Source: Kribbella jiaozuonensis (lineage in GTDB: Bacteria; Actinomycetota; Actinomycetes; Propionibacteriales; Kribbellaceae). Taken from it: a DNA stretch of 64,000 nt. The notes under the pieces are model-generated. The model was not told the DNA's origin. It did no database searches and saw only the letters and a list, made by a program, of their open reading frames with translations. Position 1 is the stretch's first letter. Every line of letters starts with the position of its first letter. The position numbers were made by a program, and so were the translations under genes. Location: assembly GCF_005233875.1 (NCBI RefSeq), contig NZ_SZPZ01000003.1, positions 1,172,489-1,236,488 on the forward strand, in the 5' to 3' direction. Below are positions 1 to 8,313 of this stretch, in pieces.

Positions 1-47
1 AGCGAGCTCGGGGCGCCATGGACAAAGCAACCACCGCGGGAGAACTC

Positions 48-956
48 ATGAATCTCGGCTGCAATCACGCTGTCAACCAATCGATCCAGGTGACGGCGGG
101 CGGCGGCGAGCTGTTCACCTACGTCTACAACGCGGACGATTCGCAGTACGAGTCGCCGCGTCCGTACTTCCACCCGATGCGCACGCTGACCGGCGACCTG
201 ATCAGCGTGTACCGGCCGTGGGATCACCTGTGGCACAAGGGGATGTCGTGGTCGTTGCCGCATTTCGGGCACGACAACTTCTGGGGCGGACCGACGTACA
301 CCAAGGAGAACGGGTACAAGCCGCTCGGCAACAACGGGTCGCAGGATCACGACCGGGTCGACGCGCTGGACGTGTCCGATGACGAGGTTAGGTTCGCGCA
401 CCACCTCTCCTGGCACACCGAGGGCGGCAAGCACGTCGTCGACGAGACACGCACGATCACCACGCGACTCGCGGACGACGGCTGGGTGCTGGTCTACGAG
501 ACCGCGATGACCAACGTGTCCGGCGACAACATCCAGATCGGCAGCCCGACCACAGCCGGCCGGCCGAACGCAGGGTACGGCGGGTTGTTCTGGCGCGGAC
601 CGCGTGCGTTCACCAACGGCACGATCCTCGCCCCGCAAGGCAAGGGCCGCGACGAGCTCCGCGGTCAGCGCGCACCGTGGATGGGCTTCACCGCCCGCCA
701 GGACGAGACCGACACGGCGTCGACGATCATCATCGCCGACGCCGGCGACAACGTCCGCCACCCACCGGAATGGTTCGTCCGCTCGGAAGACTTCGCCGCC
801 GTCTGCCCCGCCCCGTTCTTCTCCGAAGAACTCCCGTTCCCCGTCGGCGATACCCTCCGCCTCCGCTACGCCGTACTGATAGCCGACGGCCTCTCCGACG
901 ACAACCGCGCCACCGGCCTCGCCGCACAAGCGACCAAGGCACTCGCGGCGACCTGA
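48..956 (+). CDS. PmoA-like (DUF6807) protein
   Basis: A 302-residue soluble protein without signal peptide. It has the look of the DUF6807 'methane oxygenase PmoA' family: an early YRPWDHLWHKG block, a His/Trp-rich HFGHDNFWGGP stretch, a GYGGLFWRGPR segment and a C-terminal RHPPEWFVR region. Despite the family name, these proteins are not membrane monooxygenases; they usually sit in sugar-catabolic loci and their reaction is unknown. I chose ATG 48 because GGGAGAA ends 3 nt before it; the in-frame ATG at 18 lacks a ribosome binding site. The upstream context is cut off by the window edge. The gene is convergent with the SDR gene and only 2 nt separate the two stops. Confidence 0.72.
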   Translation: MNLGCNHAVNQSIQVTAGGGELFTYVYNADDSQYESPRPYFHPMRTLTGDLISVYRPWDHLWHKGMSWSLPHFGHDNFWGGPTYTKENGYKPLGNNGSQDHDRVDALDVSDDEVRFAHHLSWHTEGGKHVVDETRTITTRLADDGWVLVYETAMTNVSGDNIQIGSPTTAGRPNAGYGGLFWRGPRAFTNGTILAPQGKGRDELRGQRAPWMGFTARQDETDTASTIIIADAGDNVRHPPEWFVRSEDFAAVCPAPFFSEELPFPVGDTLRLRYAVLIADGLSDDNRATGLAAQATKALAAT

Positions 957-963
957 GCTCAGG
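952..963. other. 12-bp palindrome holding both stop codons
   Basis: CCTGAGCTCAGG is a perfect palindrome. It contains the TGA of the rightward PmoA-like gene and the TGA of the leftward SDR gene. It has no loop or T-tract, so it is only a weak terminator candidate. Confidence 0.3.
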
Positions 964-1741
964 CGGTTTTTACGCTGCCGCCGTCGATCAGGTAGTCGGC
1001 GCCGACGATGCTTGCGGCTAGGGGTGAGCAGAGTTGAACGACGAGGGCGGCTACCTCGGCTGGCTCGATCAGGCGGCCGGTGAGCATGCCGATTTGTTGG
1101 GGGAGGCCTTCCAGTAGGGCCTCGTGGGGGACGCCGAGGGTGCGGGCTAGCTGGCCGCCGTACTTGTCGGGGTCGGTCCAGAGGGCTGTCCGCACGGGGC
1201 CGGGGGAGACGGTGTTCACGCGCACGCCTTGTGGGCCGAACTCCTCCGCGAGTGCCTTCCCGAGTGCGGTCAAAGCCGCCTTCGCGGTTGTGTACGGCGC
1301 TGGGCCGCCGGACGGGACCCGTGCCGAGTTCGACGAGACGTTGACGATCGCGCCGCCCTGGCGGAGCAGGCTCGGGAGCGCGGCCCGCGTCGTACGGACG
1401 GTGGCGAAGTAGTTCACGTCGAACAGTTCGCGCCAAGTGTCGTCGTCGATCGCCTGGAACCCGCTGGCCAGCTCGCCGTCGCCACCGCCGACGTTGTTCA
1501 CGAGTAGATCGAGTTCGCCGACCTCGGCAAGAGCCGCGGCCACGGCCTGCTCCGGCCCGTCCGCGGTCGCGAGATCCGCCGGTACGACGAAGGCGCCGGT
1601 GTCGCGCAGCTCCGGCGTACTGGTGCGGGCGACCGCGACGACGCGCACGCCCTCCGCGACGAGCTGTTCGACGACGGCCAGGCCGATCCCGCGGCTGGCA
1701 CCGGTGACGAGCGCGTTCTTGTCCTTCAACTGAAGATCCAT
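959..1741 (-). CDS. Short-chain dehydrogenase/reductase (SDR)
   Basis: A 260-residue classical SDR oxidoreductase, cytosolic. Visible motifs are the Rossmann glycine loop TGASRGIG near residue 12, the NNVGG motif (NNAG equivalent) near residue 85, the catalytic Ser in NVSSNSARVPSG, and YTTAK with the catalytic Tyr and Lys. The C-terminal GADYLIDGG is typical of this family. The start was set at the ATG giving MDLQLKDKN, preceded by AAGGA; longer readings run through the operator and are not SDR-like. The substrate cannot be read from sequence. The gene is divergent from a tetR gene with a large palindrome between them, so it is very likely repressed by that regulator. Confidence 0.85.
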   Translation of the reverse strand: MDLQLKDKNALVTGASRGIGLAVVEQLVAEGVRVVAVARTSTPELRDTGAFVVPADLATADGPEQAVAAALAEVGELDLLVNNVGGGDGELASGFQAIDDDTWRELFDVNYFATVRTTRAALPSLLRQGGAIVNVSSNSARVPSGGPAPYTTAKAALTALGKALAEEFGPQGVRVNTVSPGPVRTALWTDPDKYGGQLARTLGVPHEALLEGLPQQIGMLTGRLIEPAEVAALVVQLCSPLAASIVGADYLIDGGSVKTA

Positions 1742-1780
1742 GACCATCCTTAGTTGCATCGGTACTGACCCTGAAAACGT

Positions 1781-1810
1781 ACTACTTGCAACACAAGTGT
1801 CGCAAGTAGT
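1781..1810. promoter_or_regulatory. 30-bp TetR-type operator palindrome
   Basis: Arms ACTACTTGC and GCAAGTAGT are perfect inverted repeats, and the centre contains a second inverted pair, ACAC-AA-GTGT. Over 30 bp only the central AA and one symmetric pair break the symmetry. It lies in the SDR/tetR divergent promoter region and touches the -35 hexamer of tetR, as expected for an autoregulated TetR operator. Confidence 0.75.
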
Positions 1811-1837
1811 TGAGCAGAGGTGACTTCCAGGTACACT
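1810..1837 (+). promoter_or_regulatory. tetR promoter, probably leaderless
   Basis: TTGAGC (1810-1815), a 16-nt spacer and TACACT (1832-1837). The -10 ends 6 nt before the ATG at 1844, so transcription should start at or next to the start codon. No Shine-Dalgarno sequence is present, which fits a leaderless mRNA. Confidence 0.5.
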
Positions 1838-1843
1838 TTTGCC

Positions 1844-2410
1844 ATGCGCGCAGACGCCGAGCGGACCGTGCGGACGATCCTCGAGGCGGCCGAGCGAGTC
1901 CTGAACCGCAATCCGTCCGCCTCGATGGAGGAGATCGCCGCCGCGGCCGGCGTCGCCCGGACGACCGTGCATCGCCGGTTCGCCACCCGCGAGGCGCTCG
2001 TGACGGCGATGAAGACCTGGGCGTCACAGCAGCTCGCGAGTGCTGTCGACGAGGCCCGGTTCGAGACCGCGCCGCCGATGGTCGCCCTCTACCAGGCGAC
2101 CGCGAACGCCCTCCGAGTCAAGCTGTCCTGGGGCTTCTCGATGAACACGGCTCTGGCCGCCAGCAGCGAGAGCGACGAGCTGATGTCCGGCGTCGTCGCC
2201 TCCTGCGACCGCCTGTTCGAGCGCCTGAAACAAGCCGGCGTACTACGAGCCGACGTCGACCCGATCTGGGCCCGCCGCATCTACTACGCCCTCCTCCACG
2301 AGGTCTGCCAGAACCGCCGCGACGACGACCCCGACGACACCGACGCCCTCGCGACGCTGCTCGTCGACACCCTCCTCCGCGGAGTAGGCAGCCCGACCGC
2401 CCAGCTCTAG
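1844..2410 (+). CDS. TetR/AcrR-family repressor
   Basis: A 188-residue TetR-type regulator. The N-terminal helix-turn-helix reads ILEAAERVLNRNPSASMEEI followed by AAAAGVARTTVHRRFATREA (about residues 10-55). The C-terminal half is the variable ligand-binding domain. ATG 1844 (MRADAER) is preferred over GTG 1820 because a -10 hexamer ends 6 nt upstream of it and the GTG lies inside the promoter. It probably represses itself and the divergent SDR gene through the 1781-1810 palindrome; the inducer is likely related to the SDR substrate (inference). Its stop overlaps the stop of the convergent sensor kinase by 4 bp (CTAG). Confidence 0.85.
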   Translation: MRADAERTVRTILEAAERVLNRNPSASMEEIAAAAGVARTTVHRRFATREALVTAMKTWASQQLASAVDEARFETAPPMVALYQATANALRVKLSWGFSMNTALAASSESDELMSGVVASCDRLFERLKQAGVLRADVDPIWARRIYYALLHEVCQNRRDDDPDDTDALATLLVDTLLRGVGSPTAQL

Positions 2411-3807
2411 GTAGGCAGGGCCAGCGTGAAGCTGGTGTTGCCCGGGGTTGAGCTGAGGGTCAGGGTGCCGTTGTGCGCATGGGTGATGGATTGGGCCAGT
2501 GAGAGGCCGAGGCCGGTGCCACCGGTGGTGCTGGTGCGCGCCGTGTCAGCTCGGGTGAAGCGCTGGAAGACATTCGGCAGCAGGTCCGCAGGGATGCCGG
2601 GCCCGTCGTCGTGGATCGTGAGTACGGCGGAGTCGTCGGCGAGCTTGGCCGCGACGGTGACCGTCGTACCGGCCGGGGTGTGGCGGCGGGCGTTGGTGAG
2701 CAGGTTCGTGACGACCTGATGCAGGCGCTGCTCATCGCCGATGATCACGATCGGGTCGGGTGGCAGCTCCAGCTCCCAATGGTGGCTAGGGGCAACGATC
2801 TGGGCATCGGTGACCGAGTCGCGGGCGAGCCGGGACAGGTCGACCGGGCGACGGTCGAGCGGGCGACCGGCGTCCAGACGGGCGAGCAGCAGGAGATCCT
2901 CGACCAACGACGCCATGCGAGTGGTCTCGACCATGACCTTTCCCATGGCGTGCCCGTAGAGCTCGGGATCGCGTTGGCGGAGGCTCAGCTGTGCGTAGCC
3001 GTGGATCGTCGTCAGCGGCGTACGGAGCTCGTGGGATGCATCGGCAACGAACTGCCGGACCTGCTGCTCGCTGCGGTGCCGTGCGTCGAGGGCGTTCTCC
3101 ATATGACCGAGCAGCGTGTTGAGGGCGACCGCCACCTGGCCGACCTCGGTGTGTTCGTCGGTGAGTTGGTCGGGTACGCGAGCCGTCACCCCGATCTCCC
3201 CGGTGTCGAGCGGCAGACCGGCCACCTCGCGAGCCGTCTGCGCGACCCGGCGCAGCGGTCGCAGTTGACGCCGTACGACGAACACGCAGACACCGCCCGC
3301 GGTCAGTACGCCGATGCCGCCGAAGAGCACCTCCCAGCCGATCAGGCTGTTGATGGTGTTCTGGATGTCCTTCGTCGGGAGCCCGGTGATCACCGTGACC
3401 GCGCCGACGCTGGATGCGTGCACCCGGTACTCACCGAGGTTCGGCAGGTCGACCGTGCCGTTCTGGCCGGCGGTCAGGTCGTCGAGCATGCCGACCGCCG
3501 GGTCACCGAGAGCGGTGAGTGTGCCGTCCGAGGTGATCACGTTGCCCTCGGCCCCGGACGGTGTGACGTAGACGGTCACGGTGCCTGCGTCCTGCCCGTG
3601 CGGCGCGTCCGGCGGCGGTCCGCTGCCCTTGACCAGCGCGTTGATCGCCCGCCCCTGGGTCGCAGCCACCTTCCCGTCGAGCTGCCTGGTCAGGTACGAG
3701 CTGATCGCGGCGGTCGTCAGCGCGCCGATCACGAGACTCACCACCGCAACCAACGCCACCATCGCCGCCGCGACCCGCACACTCAACGACCGCGCCGCAA
3801 CCCTCAT
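2407..3807 (-). CDS. Orphan HAMP sensor histidine kinase
   Basis: A 466-residue membrane histidine kinase of the OmpR-partner type. Transmembrane segments lie at about 15-37 and 157-178 and bracket a roughly 120-residue extracytoplasmic sensor region. Next come a HAMP linker, the H-box SHELRTPLTTIHGYAQL (His 259), an N-box with NLLTNARRHTP, and G boxes DDGPGIP and GGTGLGLSLA. All catalytic motifs are intact. No response regulator is adjacent on either side, so its partner must be encoded elsewhere; the regulator at 9.3-9.9 kb belongs to a different (NarL) class. The start is the ATG giving MRVAARSLS, which places the first membrane helix at the N-terminus. Confidence 0.88.
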   Translation of the reverse strand: MRVAARSLSVRVAAAMVALVAVVSLVIGALTTAAISSYLTRQLDGKVAATQGRAINALVKGSGPPPDAPHGQDAGTVTVYVTPSGAEGNVITSDGTLTALGDPAVGMLDDLTAGQNGTVDLPNLGEYRVHASSVGAVTVITGLPTKDIQNTINSLIGWEVLFGGIGVLTAGGVCVFVVRRQLRPLRRVAQTAREVAGLPLDTGEIGVTARVPDQLTDEHTEVGQVAVALNTLLGHMENALDARHRSEQQVRQFVADASHELRTPLTTIHGYAQLSLRQRDPELYGHAMGKVMVETTRMASLVEDLLLLARLDAGRPLDRRPVDLSRLARDSVTDAQIVAPSHHWELELPPDPIVIIGDEQRLHQVVTNLLTNARRHTPAGTTVTVAAKLADDSAVLTIHDDGPGIPADLLPNVFQRFTRADTARTSTTGGTGLGLSLAQSITHAHNGTLTLSSTPGNTSFTLALPT

Positions 3808-3870
3808 GCATCCAGCATGTGCCGCGAGTTTTCAACCCAGCTTCGCGTTCCCTGGCACCTTGCTGTGAAC

Positions 3871-4785
3871 TCAGAGCAGCACGCCGGCCGCCGCGCGCAG
3901 CCCGTCGAGCTCGGCCGCCGCCCACCCTTCGTCCCGCGACTCCGTACCGCGGAACCGTGGTTTGTCGACGAGGTGGAAGCGCAGGTTGAAGATGCTCCCG
4001 ACAACCTGCAGGTAGGGGATCGCCGCTTCGTCCTCCGCGCTGATCCCGCCGTACCCGGCCTTGAATGCGTCCCAGTGCGGCGTCGTCGCGACGCCGGTGA
4101 AATCCGCGGCCGGCGGACCGACCGCCGCGAGATCGAAATCGAGCAGCAGAAGTCCCTGCTCGGTCAACAAGACATTGTCCATCGTGACGTCGCCGTGGCA
4201 GGTTCCTGCCTTTGAGTACTGCGCGAGGTTGTTCCGTACAGCATCCGCCAGCGACCGGAGCAGGTTTTCCTCCGAGTTATCCACAGCGAGAATCTGCTCG
4301 AGCGGTTCGTCGAGCCGGTGGACGACGTCGGCCGGCCGACGGAAGTACGGCGACGTGTAGTTGCCGGCGGCATTGTGGAATGCGGCGAGTTGGACACCGA
4401 AGGCGGCGTACAACTCGTCGGTGAACGGCTGCTCCGGCTTGCGGCCCTCGACGTACGTCGAGAGGGTGAACGCGCGGGGTCCTTCCGGGGTATCGAGCAA
4501 CCCGACGGTGTCTTCGTCGAGCAGCGGAACGACGGACGGAACGAGTACGCCGGCCGACCGCAGATGTGCCGAAAGCCCTGTCTCCCAACGGATCTCGTCG
4601 GGATGACGACCGTCGTACCGGTAGAGCTTGAGGACGTACCGCGCACCGTCGCCACCAGTGAGCTCGTACACGTCGTTGACCAGCGAGCGGAGCAGGACGG
4701 CGCCGGTGAATTCGAGTCCGTAGCGTTCCGCGAGGTGTGCGGCGAGCGCCTCGGGGTCGGGGAGGGATCGCGCGGTCGGGACCAT
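3871..4785 (-). CDS. APH-fold phosphotransferase (homoserine kinase-like)
   Basis: A 304-residue soluble kinase of the aminoglycoside phosphotransferase/homoserine kinase type II fold. YVLKLYRYD supplies the ATP-binding Lys; CHGDVTMDN is the Brenner-type catalytic loop with Asp and Asn; LLDFDLA provides the metal-binding Asp. The substrate is unknown; small hydroxylated metabolites are usual for the fold, and drug resistance should not be assumed. The start was placed at ATG 4785, with TATCCT 7 nt upstream as a possible leaderless -10 and no Shine-Dalgarno. The gene is divergent from the DUF2637 gene. Confidence 0.72.
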   Translation of the reverse strand: MVPTARSLPDPEALAAHLAERYGLEFTGAVLLRSLVNDVYELTGGDGARYVLKLYRYDGRHPDEIRWETGLSAHLRSAGVLVPSVVPLLDEDTVGLLDTPEGPRAFTLSTYVEGRKPEQPFTDELYAAFGVQLAAFHNAAGNYTSPYFRRPADVVHRLDEPLEQILAVDNSEENLLRSLADAVRNNLAQYSKAGTCHGDVTMDNVLLTEQGLLLLDFDLAAVGPPAADFTGVATTPHWDAFKAGYGGISAEDEAAIPYLQVVGSIFNLRFHLVDKPRFRGTESRDEGWAAAELDGLRAAAGVLL

Positions 4786-4824
4786 GGGTGCGAGGATATG
4801 AGTCGTTTGAATGAGCGAGGTTGT

Positions 4825-4875
4825 GGGGAGGTTCGAGACGTTTCCGGATTCGCCTCCCCTTCCGGGGCCGGAAAC
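4825..4875. promoter_or_regulatory. Two overlapping, mutually exclusive inverted repeats
   Basis: Stem A pairs GGGGAGG (4825-4831) with CCTCCCC (4853-4859). Stem B pairs GTTTCCGG (4840-4847) with CCGGAAAC (4868-4875). The two interleave, so an RNA reading through could form only one at a time. They sit in the divergent region between the kinase-like gene and the DUF2637 gene. A role as attenuator or nested operators is inference. Confidence 0.35.
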
Positions 4876-4957
4876 CGGTAGCCTCGTGCAGCGCGCTATA
4901 TGGGGGCCGCCGTTCCACCCACCCGACGAACTGCCGGAGAGCCCAAACCGGTCAGGA

Positions 4958-6340
4958 GTGCACGTCTTGCAGGAGAACACCAGCAGCACCAGTACTGGCG
5001 AACTGGTCAACGTACCCCTTACCGGTGCGGACAAGGTTGCCTACGCCTTTTACGCGACCGCGGCTGCCGCGGCGCTGGTCGGCCAGGTCTGGGCCGGCGT
5101 GACCCACATCCCCTGGCCGAGCGACGGCTTCTCGCCGTTGCTCAAGATCATCCTCGTCACGCCCGCGGTCGCGGTGCTCGAGCTCGGTGGCGTCGCCACC
5201 GCAGCGCTCGCAGACCTCCGCCGGCGTAAGGGTGAGCAGGCCTACGCCTACCGCGCGATGTCGTTCTTCGCGGCGCTCGTCGCGGTCGTGTTCAACGTGG
5301 TCGGCCACTGGCGGCCGGAGGAGCGCTTCCTCGCCTTCGGCTTCGGCGGCCTGTCCGCGTTCGCCTACGTGCTCTGGCTGATCCACAGCTCGGCCCGTCG
5401 CCGCGACGCACTGCGCCGCGCCGGGCAGATGCGTGAGACCGGCCCGGTGTACGGCGTCGTGCAGTGGGCCCGCGAGCCGCGGGTCACCTGGCTGGCGCGT
5501 TCGCTGGCGATCGAGCACGGCTACGGCCTGTACGAGAGCCTGCGGGCGGCCCAGCACCAGATCCGCAACCGGAGTCGTCGCGAGGCGATCGCCGGCACGG
5601 TAGCGGAGTACATCCGCTCCGAGCACCAGGACGAGCGGCTGGCGAAGATCGCCGAGACGACGTACGACCCCGACCGGCTGGCCGGGATGCTCGAGGAGCG
5701 GATCAACTACGAGGTCATCACCAGCAAGCTGACCAAGGCGATCTCGCCGCCGCCGGAGCCCGAGGAGGGTCCGGCCGTACCGGCCGCTGTCTGGGTGCTC
5801 GAGGGCGGGCAGCCGCGACGAGTGGACAACAGCGGTGTGTCGCTGCGCGACGAGGACGCCTGGACCGGCGAGCTGATGGCGATCGTCGACCAGCCGCCGG
5901 AGGGCGACGAGTCGGTCGCCGAGGCGGTCGTGGTCGAGGACGCCGGCGAACCGCAGCACGTCGTCAACGGCAGCACGAACGGTGCCTCCGGCAAGCTCAA
6001 GCCGTTCGCGCCGCAGCCGAAGGCCGAGCCGACGGTGGAGAAGCCCAAGCCGCCGTCGCCGTTCGCCGGGCCGACGGACCCGGAGCCGCCGGCACTGATC
6101 ACCACGCCGAAGGTCGAGCCGGTCGTCGTCAGCAAGCCGGTCGAGGAAGAACCGGCCGAGCCGACCGACCTGGAGAAGAAGCGCATGCGCGCGTGGAACA
6201 TGCTGGCCGATTGGCCTGCGGGTCATGAGCGTTCGGCCAGGAACCTCGCCACCGCGGTCAACTGCAGCGAGCCGATGGCCGCACGCTTCATCGAGCAGTA
6301 CGAGACCGAGCACGGGGTCGTGTTCGCCTCGCAGAACTGA
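4958..6340 (+). CDS. DUF2637 multispanning membrane protein
   Basis: About 460 residues. After a short hydrophilic N-terminus there are four membrane helices, roughly residues 25-45, 60-80, 100-120 and 125-145 of this product (GADKVAYAFYATAAAAALVG is the first). A cytoplasmic tail follows: a charged helical region, a long Pro/Glu/Val-rich linker, and a final 60 residues with a helix-turn-helix look (RSARNLATAVNCSEPMAARF). This matches the DUF2637 layout seen in plasmid-spread (SpdA-like) and chromosomal actinobacterial proteins; function unknown. The start is uncertain: GTG 4958 or TTG 4967 (GGAG 8 nt upstream). The longer ATG 4811 frame runs through the hairpin region and was not used. Confidence 0.68.
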   Translation: MHVLQENTSSTSTGELVNVPLTGADKVAYAFYATAAAAALVGQVWAGVTHIPWPSDGFSPLLKIILVTPAVAVLELGGVATAALADLRRRKGEQAYAYRAMSFFAALVAVVFNVVGHWRPEERFLAFGFGGLSAFAYVLWLIHSSARRRDALRRAGQMRETGPVYGVVQWAREPRVTWLARSLAIEHGYGLYESLRAAQHQIRNRSRREAIAGTVAEYIRSEHQDERLAKIAETTYDPDRLAGMLEERINYEVITSKLTKAISPPPEPEEGPAVPAAVWVLEGGQPRRVDNSGVSLRDEDAWTGELMAIVDQPPEGDESVAEAVVVEDAGEPQHVVNGSTNGASGKLKPFAPQPKAEPTVEKPKPPSPFAGPTDPEPPALITTPKVEPVVVSKPVEEEPAEPTDLEKKRMRAWNMLADWPAGHERSARNLATAVNCSEPMAARFIEQYETEHGVVFASQN

Positions 6341-6341
6341 G

Positions 6342-7550
6342 TCATCCAGCTGCCGGTGGACCTCCCAGGTTCACCGGCAGTTCTGCGAGACCGCTCACCA
6401 GCACGCGACGCCACTCGAGCTCTTCGGCCGGCTTCGCGAGGCTCATCCGCGGGAACCGGCGTACCAGCGCCAGCAGCGACTCCTGCAGCTCGATCCGGGC
6501 CAGCTGTGCGCCGAGGCAGAAGTGCGGCCCGAAGCCGAACGACATGTGCTTGTTGTCCTGCCGATCGACCCGCAGCTCGTCCGGAGCGTTGTACGCCCGC
6601 GGGTCGCGGTTGGCCGAGTTGAGCGCGGCCATCACGCCCTCGCCGGCCTTGATCTGTACGCCGTGCAGCTCGAGGTCCTCGACCGCGACCCGGAGCTGAC
6701 CGACCTCGCTGAACCGGTTGAACCGCAGCAGCTCCTCGATCGCGGTGGGTACGAGCTCGGGCTCCTCGACCAGCCGGGCCCAGTTCTCCGGCCAGCGCAG
6801 CAACGTGGCGACGCAGCTCGAGATCTGGTTCGCCGACGTCTCGTGACCGGCGACCAGCAGATTCACCCCGAACGCGATCAGCTCTTCCTGACTGAGCCGA
6901 TCGCCCTCTTCGCGCGCCCGCACGAGTTCGTCGAGCAGGTCCTCGGCCGGCTGGTCCGTGTTCGCCAGCTTCTTCGTGACCAGGTCCTCGATGTACGCCG
7001 TGAGGTTGGTCATCGCGTCCTCGACCAGGTCCTTCTCGGCCATCTTCATGCTGTACCCGAGCTCGGTCCACTCCCGGAACTGCGCGCGATCCGCATACGG
7101 TACGCCGAGCAGCTGGCAGATCACCTGGATCGGTAACGGCAACGCCACCAGCTGCCGGATGTCCGCACCGTCCCCGGCGCGGGCGACGTCCTCGGCCAGC
7201 TGCGCCGACAGCTCCGCCACCCACGGCCGGGTCCGCTCGATCTTCCGGTGCGCGAACGTTGGCACCACCAACCTTCGCAGCCGAGTGTGCTCCGGCGGGT
7301 CGGTCGTGGTCAGGCTGTTCGGCATCGGCTTGGCCAGCGCGACCCGCGGCGCCCCTTGCTTCACCACGGCGGCCCGCGAGAACCGCGGATCCGCGAGCAC
7401 GAGCTTCACGTCGTCGTACCGCGTCACCAGCCACACCTCGGCACCCGCCAGCGTCCGAACCCGGGCCACCGGCTCGTTCTCCCGGAGCTCCGCGAACGTC
7501 GGCGACGGATCGAACCGGAACGCATCCTCGAACGGAATCTGCAGCACCAT
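6342..7550 (-). CDS. Cytochrome P450
   Basis: A 402-residue soluble bacterial P450 monooxygenase. Diagnostic motifs are the I-helix VAGHETSAN (233-241), the K-helix EELLRF, and the haem loop FGFGPHFCLGAQLAR with the thiolate ligand Cys 345. DPPEHTRLRR near residue 84 is the usual C-helix haem-propionate region. It most resembles soluble CYP105/CYP107-like enzymes; the substrate is unknown. ATG 7550 (MVLQIPFED) is chosen. It is the last gene of a leftward run and starts 20 nt after the stop of the membrane-protein gene, so it may be cotranscribed; TAGGGT 7 nt before the ATG could also give an internal leaderless promoter. No ferredoxin gene is nearby. Confidence 0.93.
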   Translation of the reverse strand: MVLQIPFEDAFRFDPSPTFAELRENEPVARVRTLAGAEVWLVTRYDDVKLVLADPRFSRAAVVKQGAPRVALAKPMPNSLTTTDPPEHTRLRRLVVPTFAHRKIERTRPWVAELSAQLAEDVARAGDGADIRQLVALPLPIQVICQLLGVPYADRAQFREWTELGYSMKMAEKDLVEDAMTNLTAYIEDLVTKKLANTDQPAEDLLDELVRAREEGDRLSQEELIAFGVNLLVAGHETSANQISSCVATLLRWPENWARLVEEPELVPTAIEELLRFNRFSEVGQLRVAVEDLELHGVQIKAGEGVMAALNSANRDPRAYNAPDELRVDRQDNKHMSFGFGPHFCLGAQLARIELQESLLALVRRFPRMSLAKPAEELEWRRVLVSGLAELPVNLGGPPAAG

Positions 7551-7569
7551 GGCCTCAACCCTAGGCAAG

Positions 7570-8313
7570 TTAGGTAACCCTTGCTTGTTGTCCCAGCGCG
7601 TCGCGCCGGGTTGCCACCGCCGCGACGATGACGGCGGTCCCGATGATCAGCAGTACGACGGCGCCGACGAGCGCGCCGACCGTGATGCCCTCGACGGCGG
7701 GCAGCGTGCCGCCGACGCTCAGGTCGACGGCGACGTTGCGCGAGCCGTCGGCGTTCATGATCACGACGGACCAGTCGCCACCACTGGTGTTCCAGGTCAG
7801 CGTGCTGGGTCCGGTGCCGGTTGCGGAGGCGACCCAGAAGGACTGGGTGGCGGGAGCGGCGGACGGCTCGTCTCCGGCCCGGGACGTGGTGGAGAGCTTG
7901 AAGGGATCGACCTCGAAGTCCGCGGCCTCGTCGTGACCGACACCGTTCAGGTACGCCGCGACGTCGGCCGCCCGACCGATGCCGACGAACACCGCCGTAC
8001 CCGGCGTCTTCGACTCGAAGTCGATCCGGATGTCACCGAGGAAATCGTCGGTGTAGAGGGCGTCCGGTCCGGCGCCGCCGATGTCGAGCGACGGAGCCGA
8101 CAGCGCGTACGACGTCGTGGTGAGGCGCTCCGGGCCCGCGGTGAAGTATCCGTTGCCGTCGCGCTGGTGCTGGGCCCACAGGCCGACGCCGCCGATGGCG
8201 AACAGGATGACGCTGACCATCGCGAACATGCCACCGACGACGACGAGCAGGGTGCGCCAGCCGCTCCAGGATCGACGTACTGGTGGTGCGGGGGCGAGCG
8301 GTGCGGTGGTCAT
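7570..8313 (-). CDS. Membrane-anchored protein of unknown function
   Basis: A 247-residue protein I do not recognise. Residues 14-45 form a membrane helix (TLLVVVGGMFAMVSVILFAI). An extracytoplasmic domain of about 160 residues follows, Gly/Ala/Thr-rich with FFVASATGTGPSTLTW-like beta strands, and a second helix lies near the C-terminus (GALVGAVVLLIIGTAVIVAA). Such two-helix proteins often sit next to two-component systems. Its ATG overlaps the CPBP stop (ATGA), so the two are translationally coupled. Confidence 0.7.
   Translation of the reverse strand: MTTAPLAPAPPVRRSWSGWRTLLVVVGGMFAMVSVILFAIGGVGLWAQHQRDGNGYFTAGPERLTTTSYALSAPSLDIGGAGPDALYTDDFLGDIRIDFESKTPGTAVFVGIGRAADVAAYLNGVGHDEAADFEVDPFKLSTTSRAGDEPSAAPATQSFWVASATGTGPSTLTWNTSGGDWSVVIMNADGSRNVAVDLSVGGTLPAVEGITVGALVGAVVLLIIGTAVIVAAVATRRDALGQQARVT

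Noticed and set aside
1742..1972. N-terminal extension of the SDR upstream of residue MDLQLKDKN
   Set aside because: It would translate the operator and the start of tetR on the other strand; a good AAGGA site precedes the shorter start.
3871..4785. Aminoglycoside resistance gene
   Set aside because: The fold is shared by many metabolic kinases, and nothing in the context or motifs points to an antibiotic substrate.
4811..4957. N-terminal extension of the DUF2637 protein from ATG 4811
   Set aside because: The extra 49 residues run through the two inverted repeats, have no ribosome-binding site, and do not resemble the family.
7559..7580. TAGGCAAGT/TAGGTAACC repeats upstream of the P450 as an IdeR/DtxR iron box
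   Set aside because: The half-sites are direct rather than inverted and match the TTAGGTTAGCCTAACCTAA consensus poorly.
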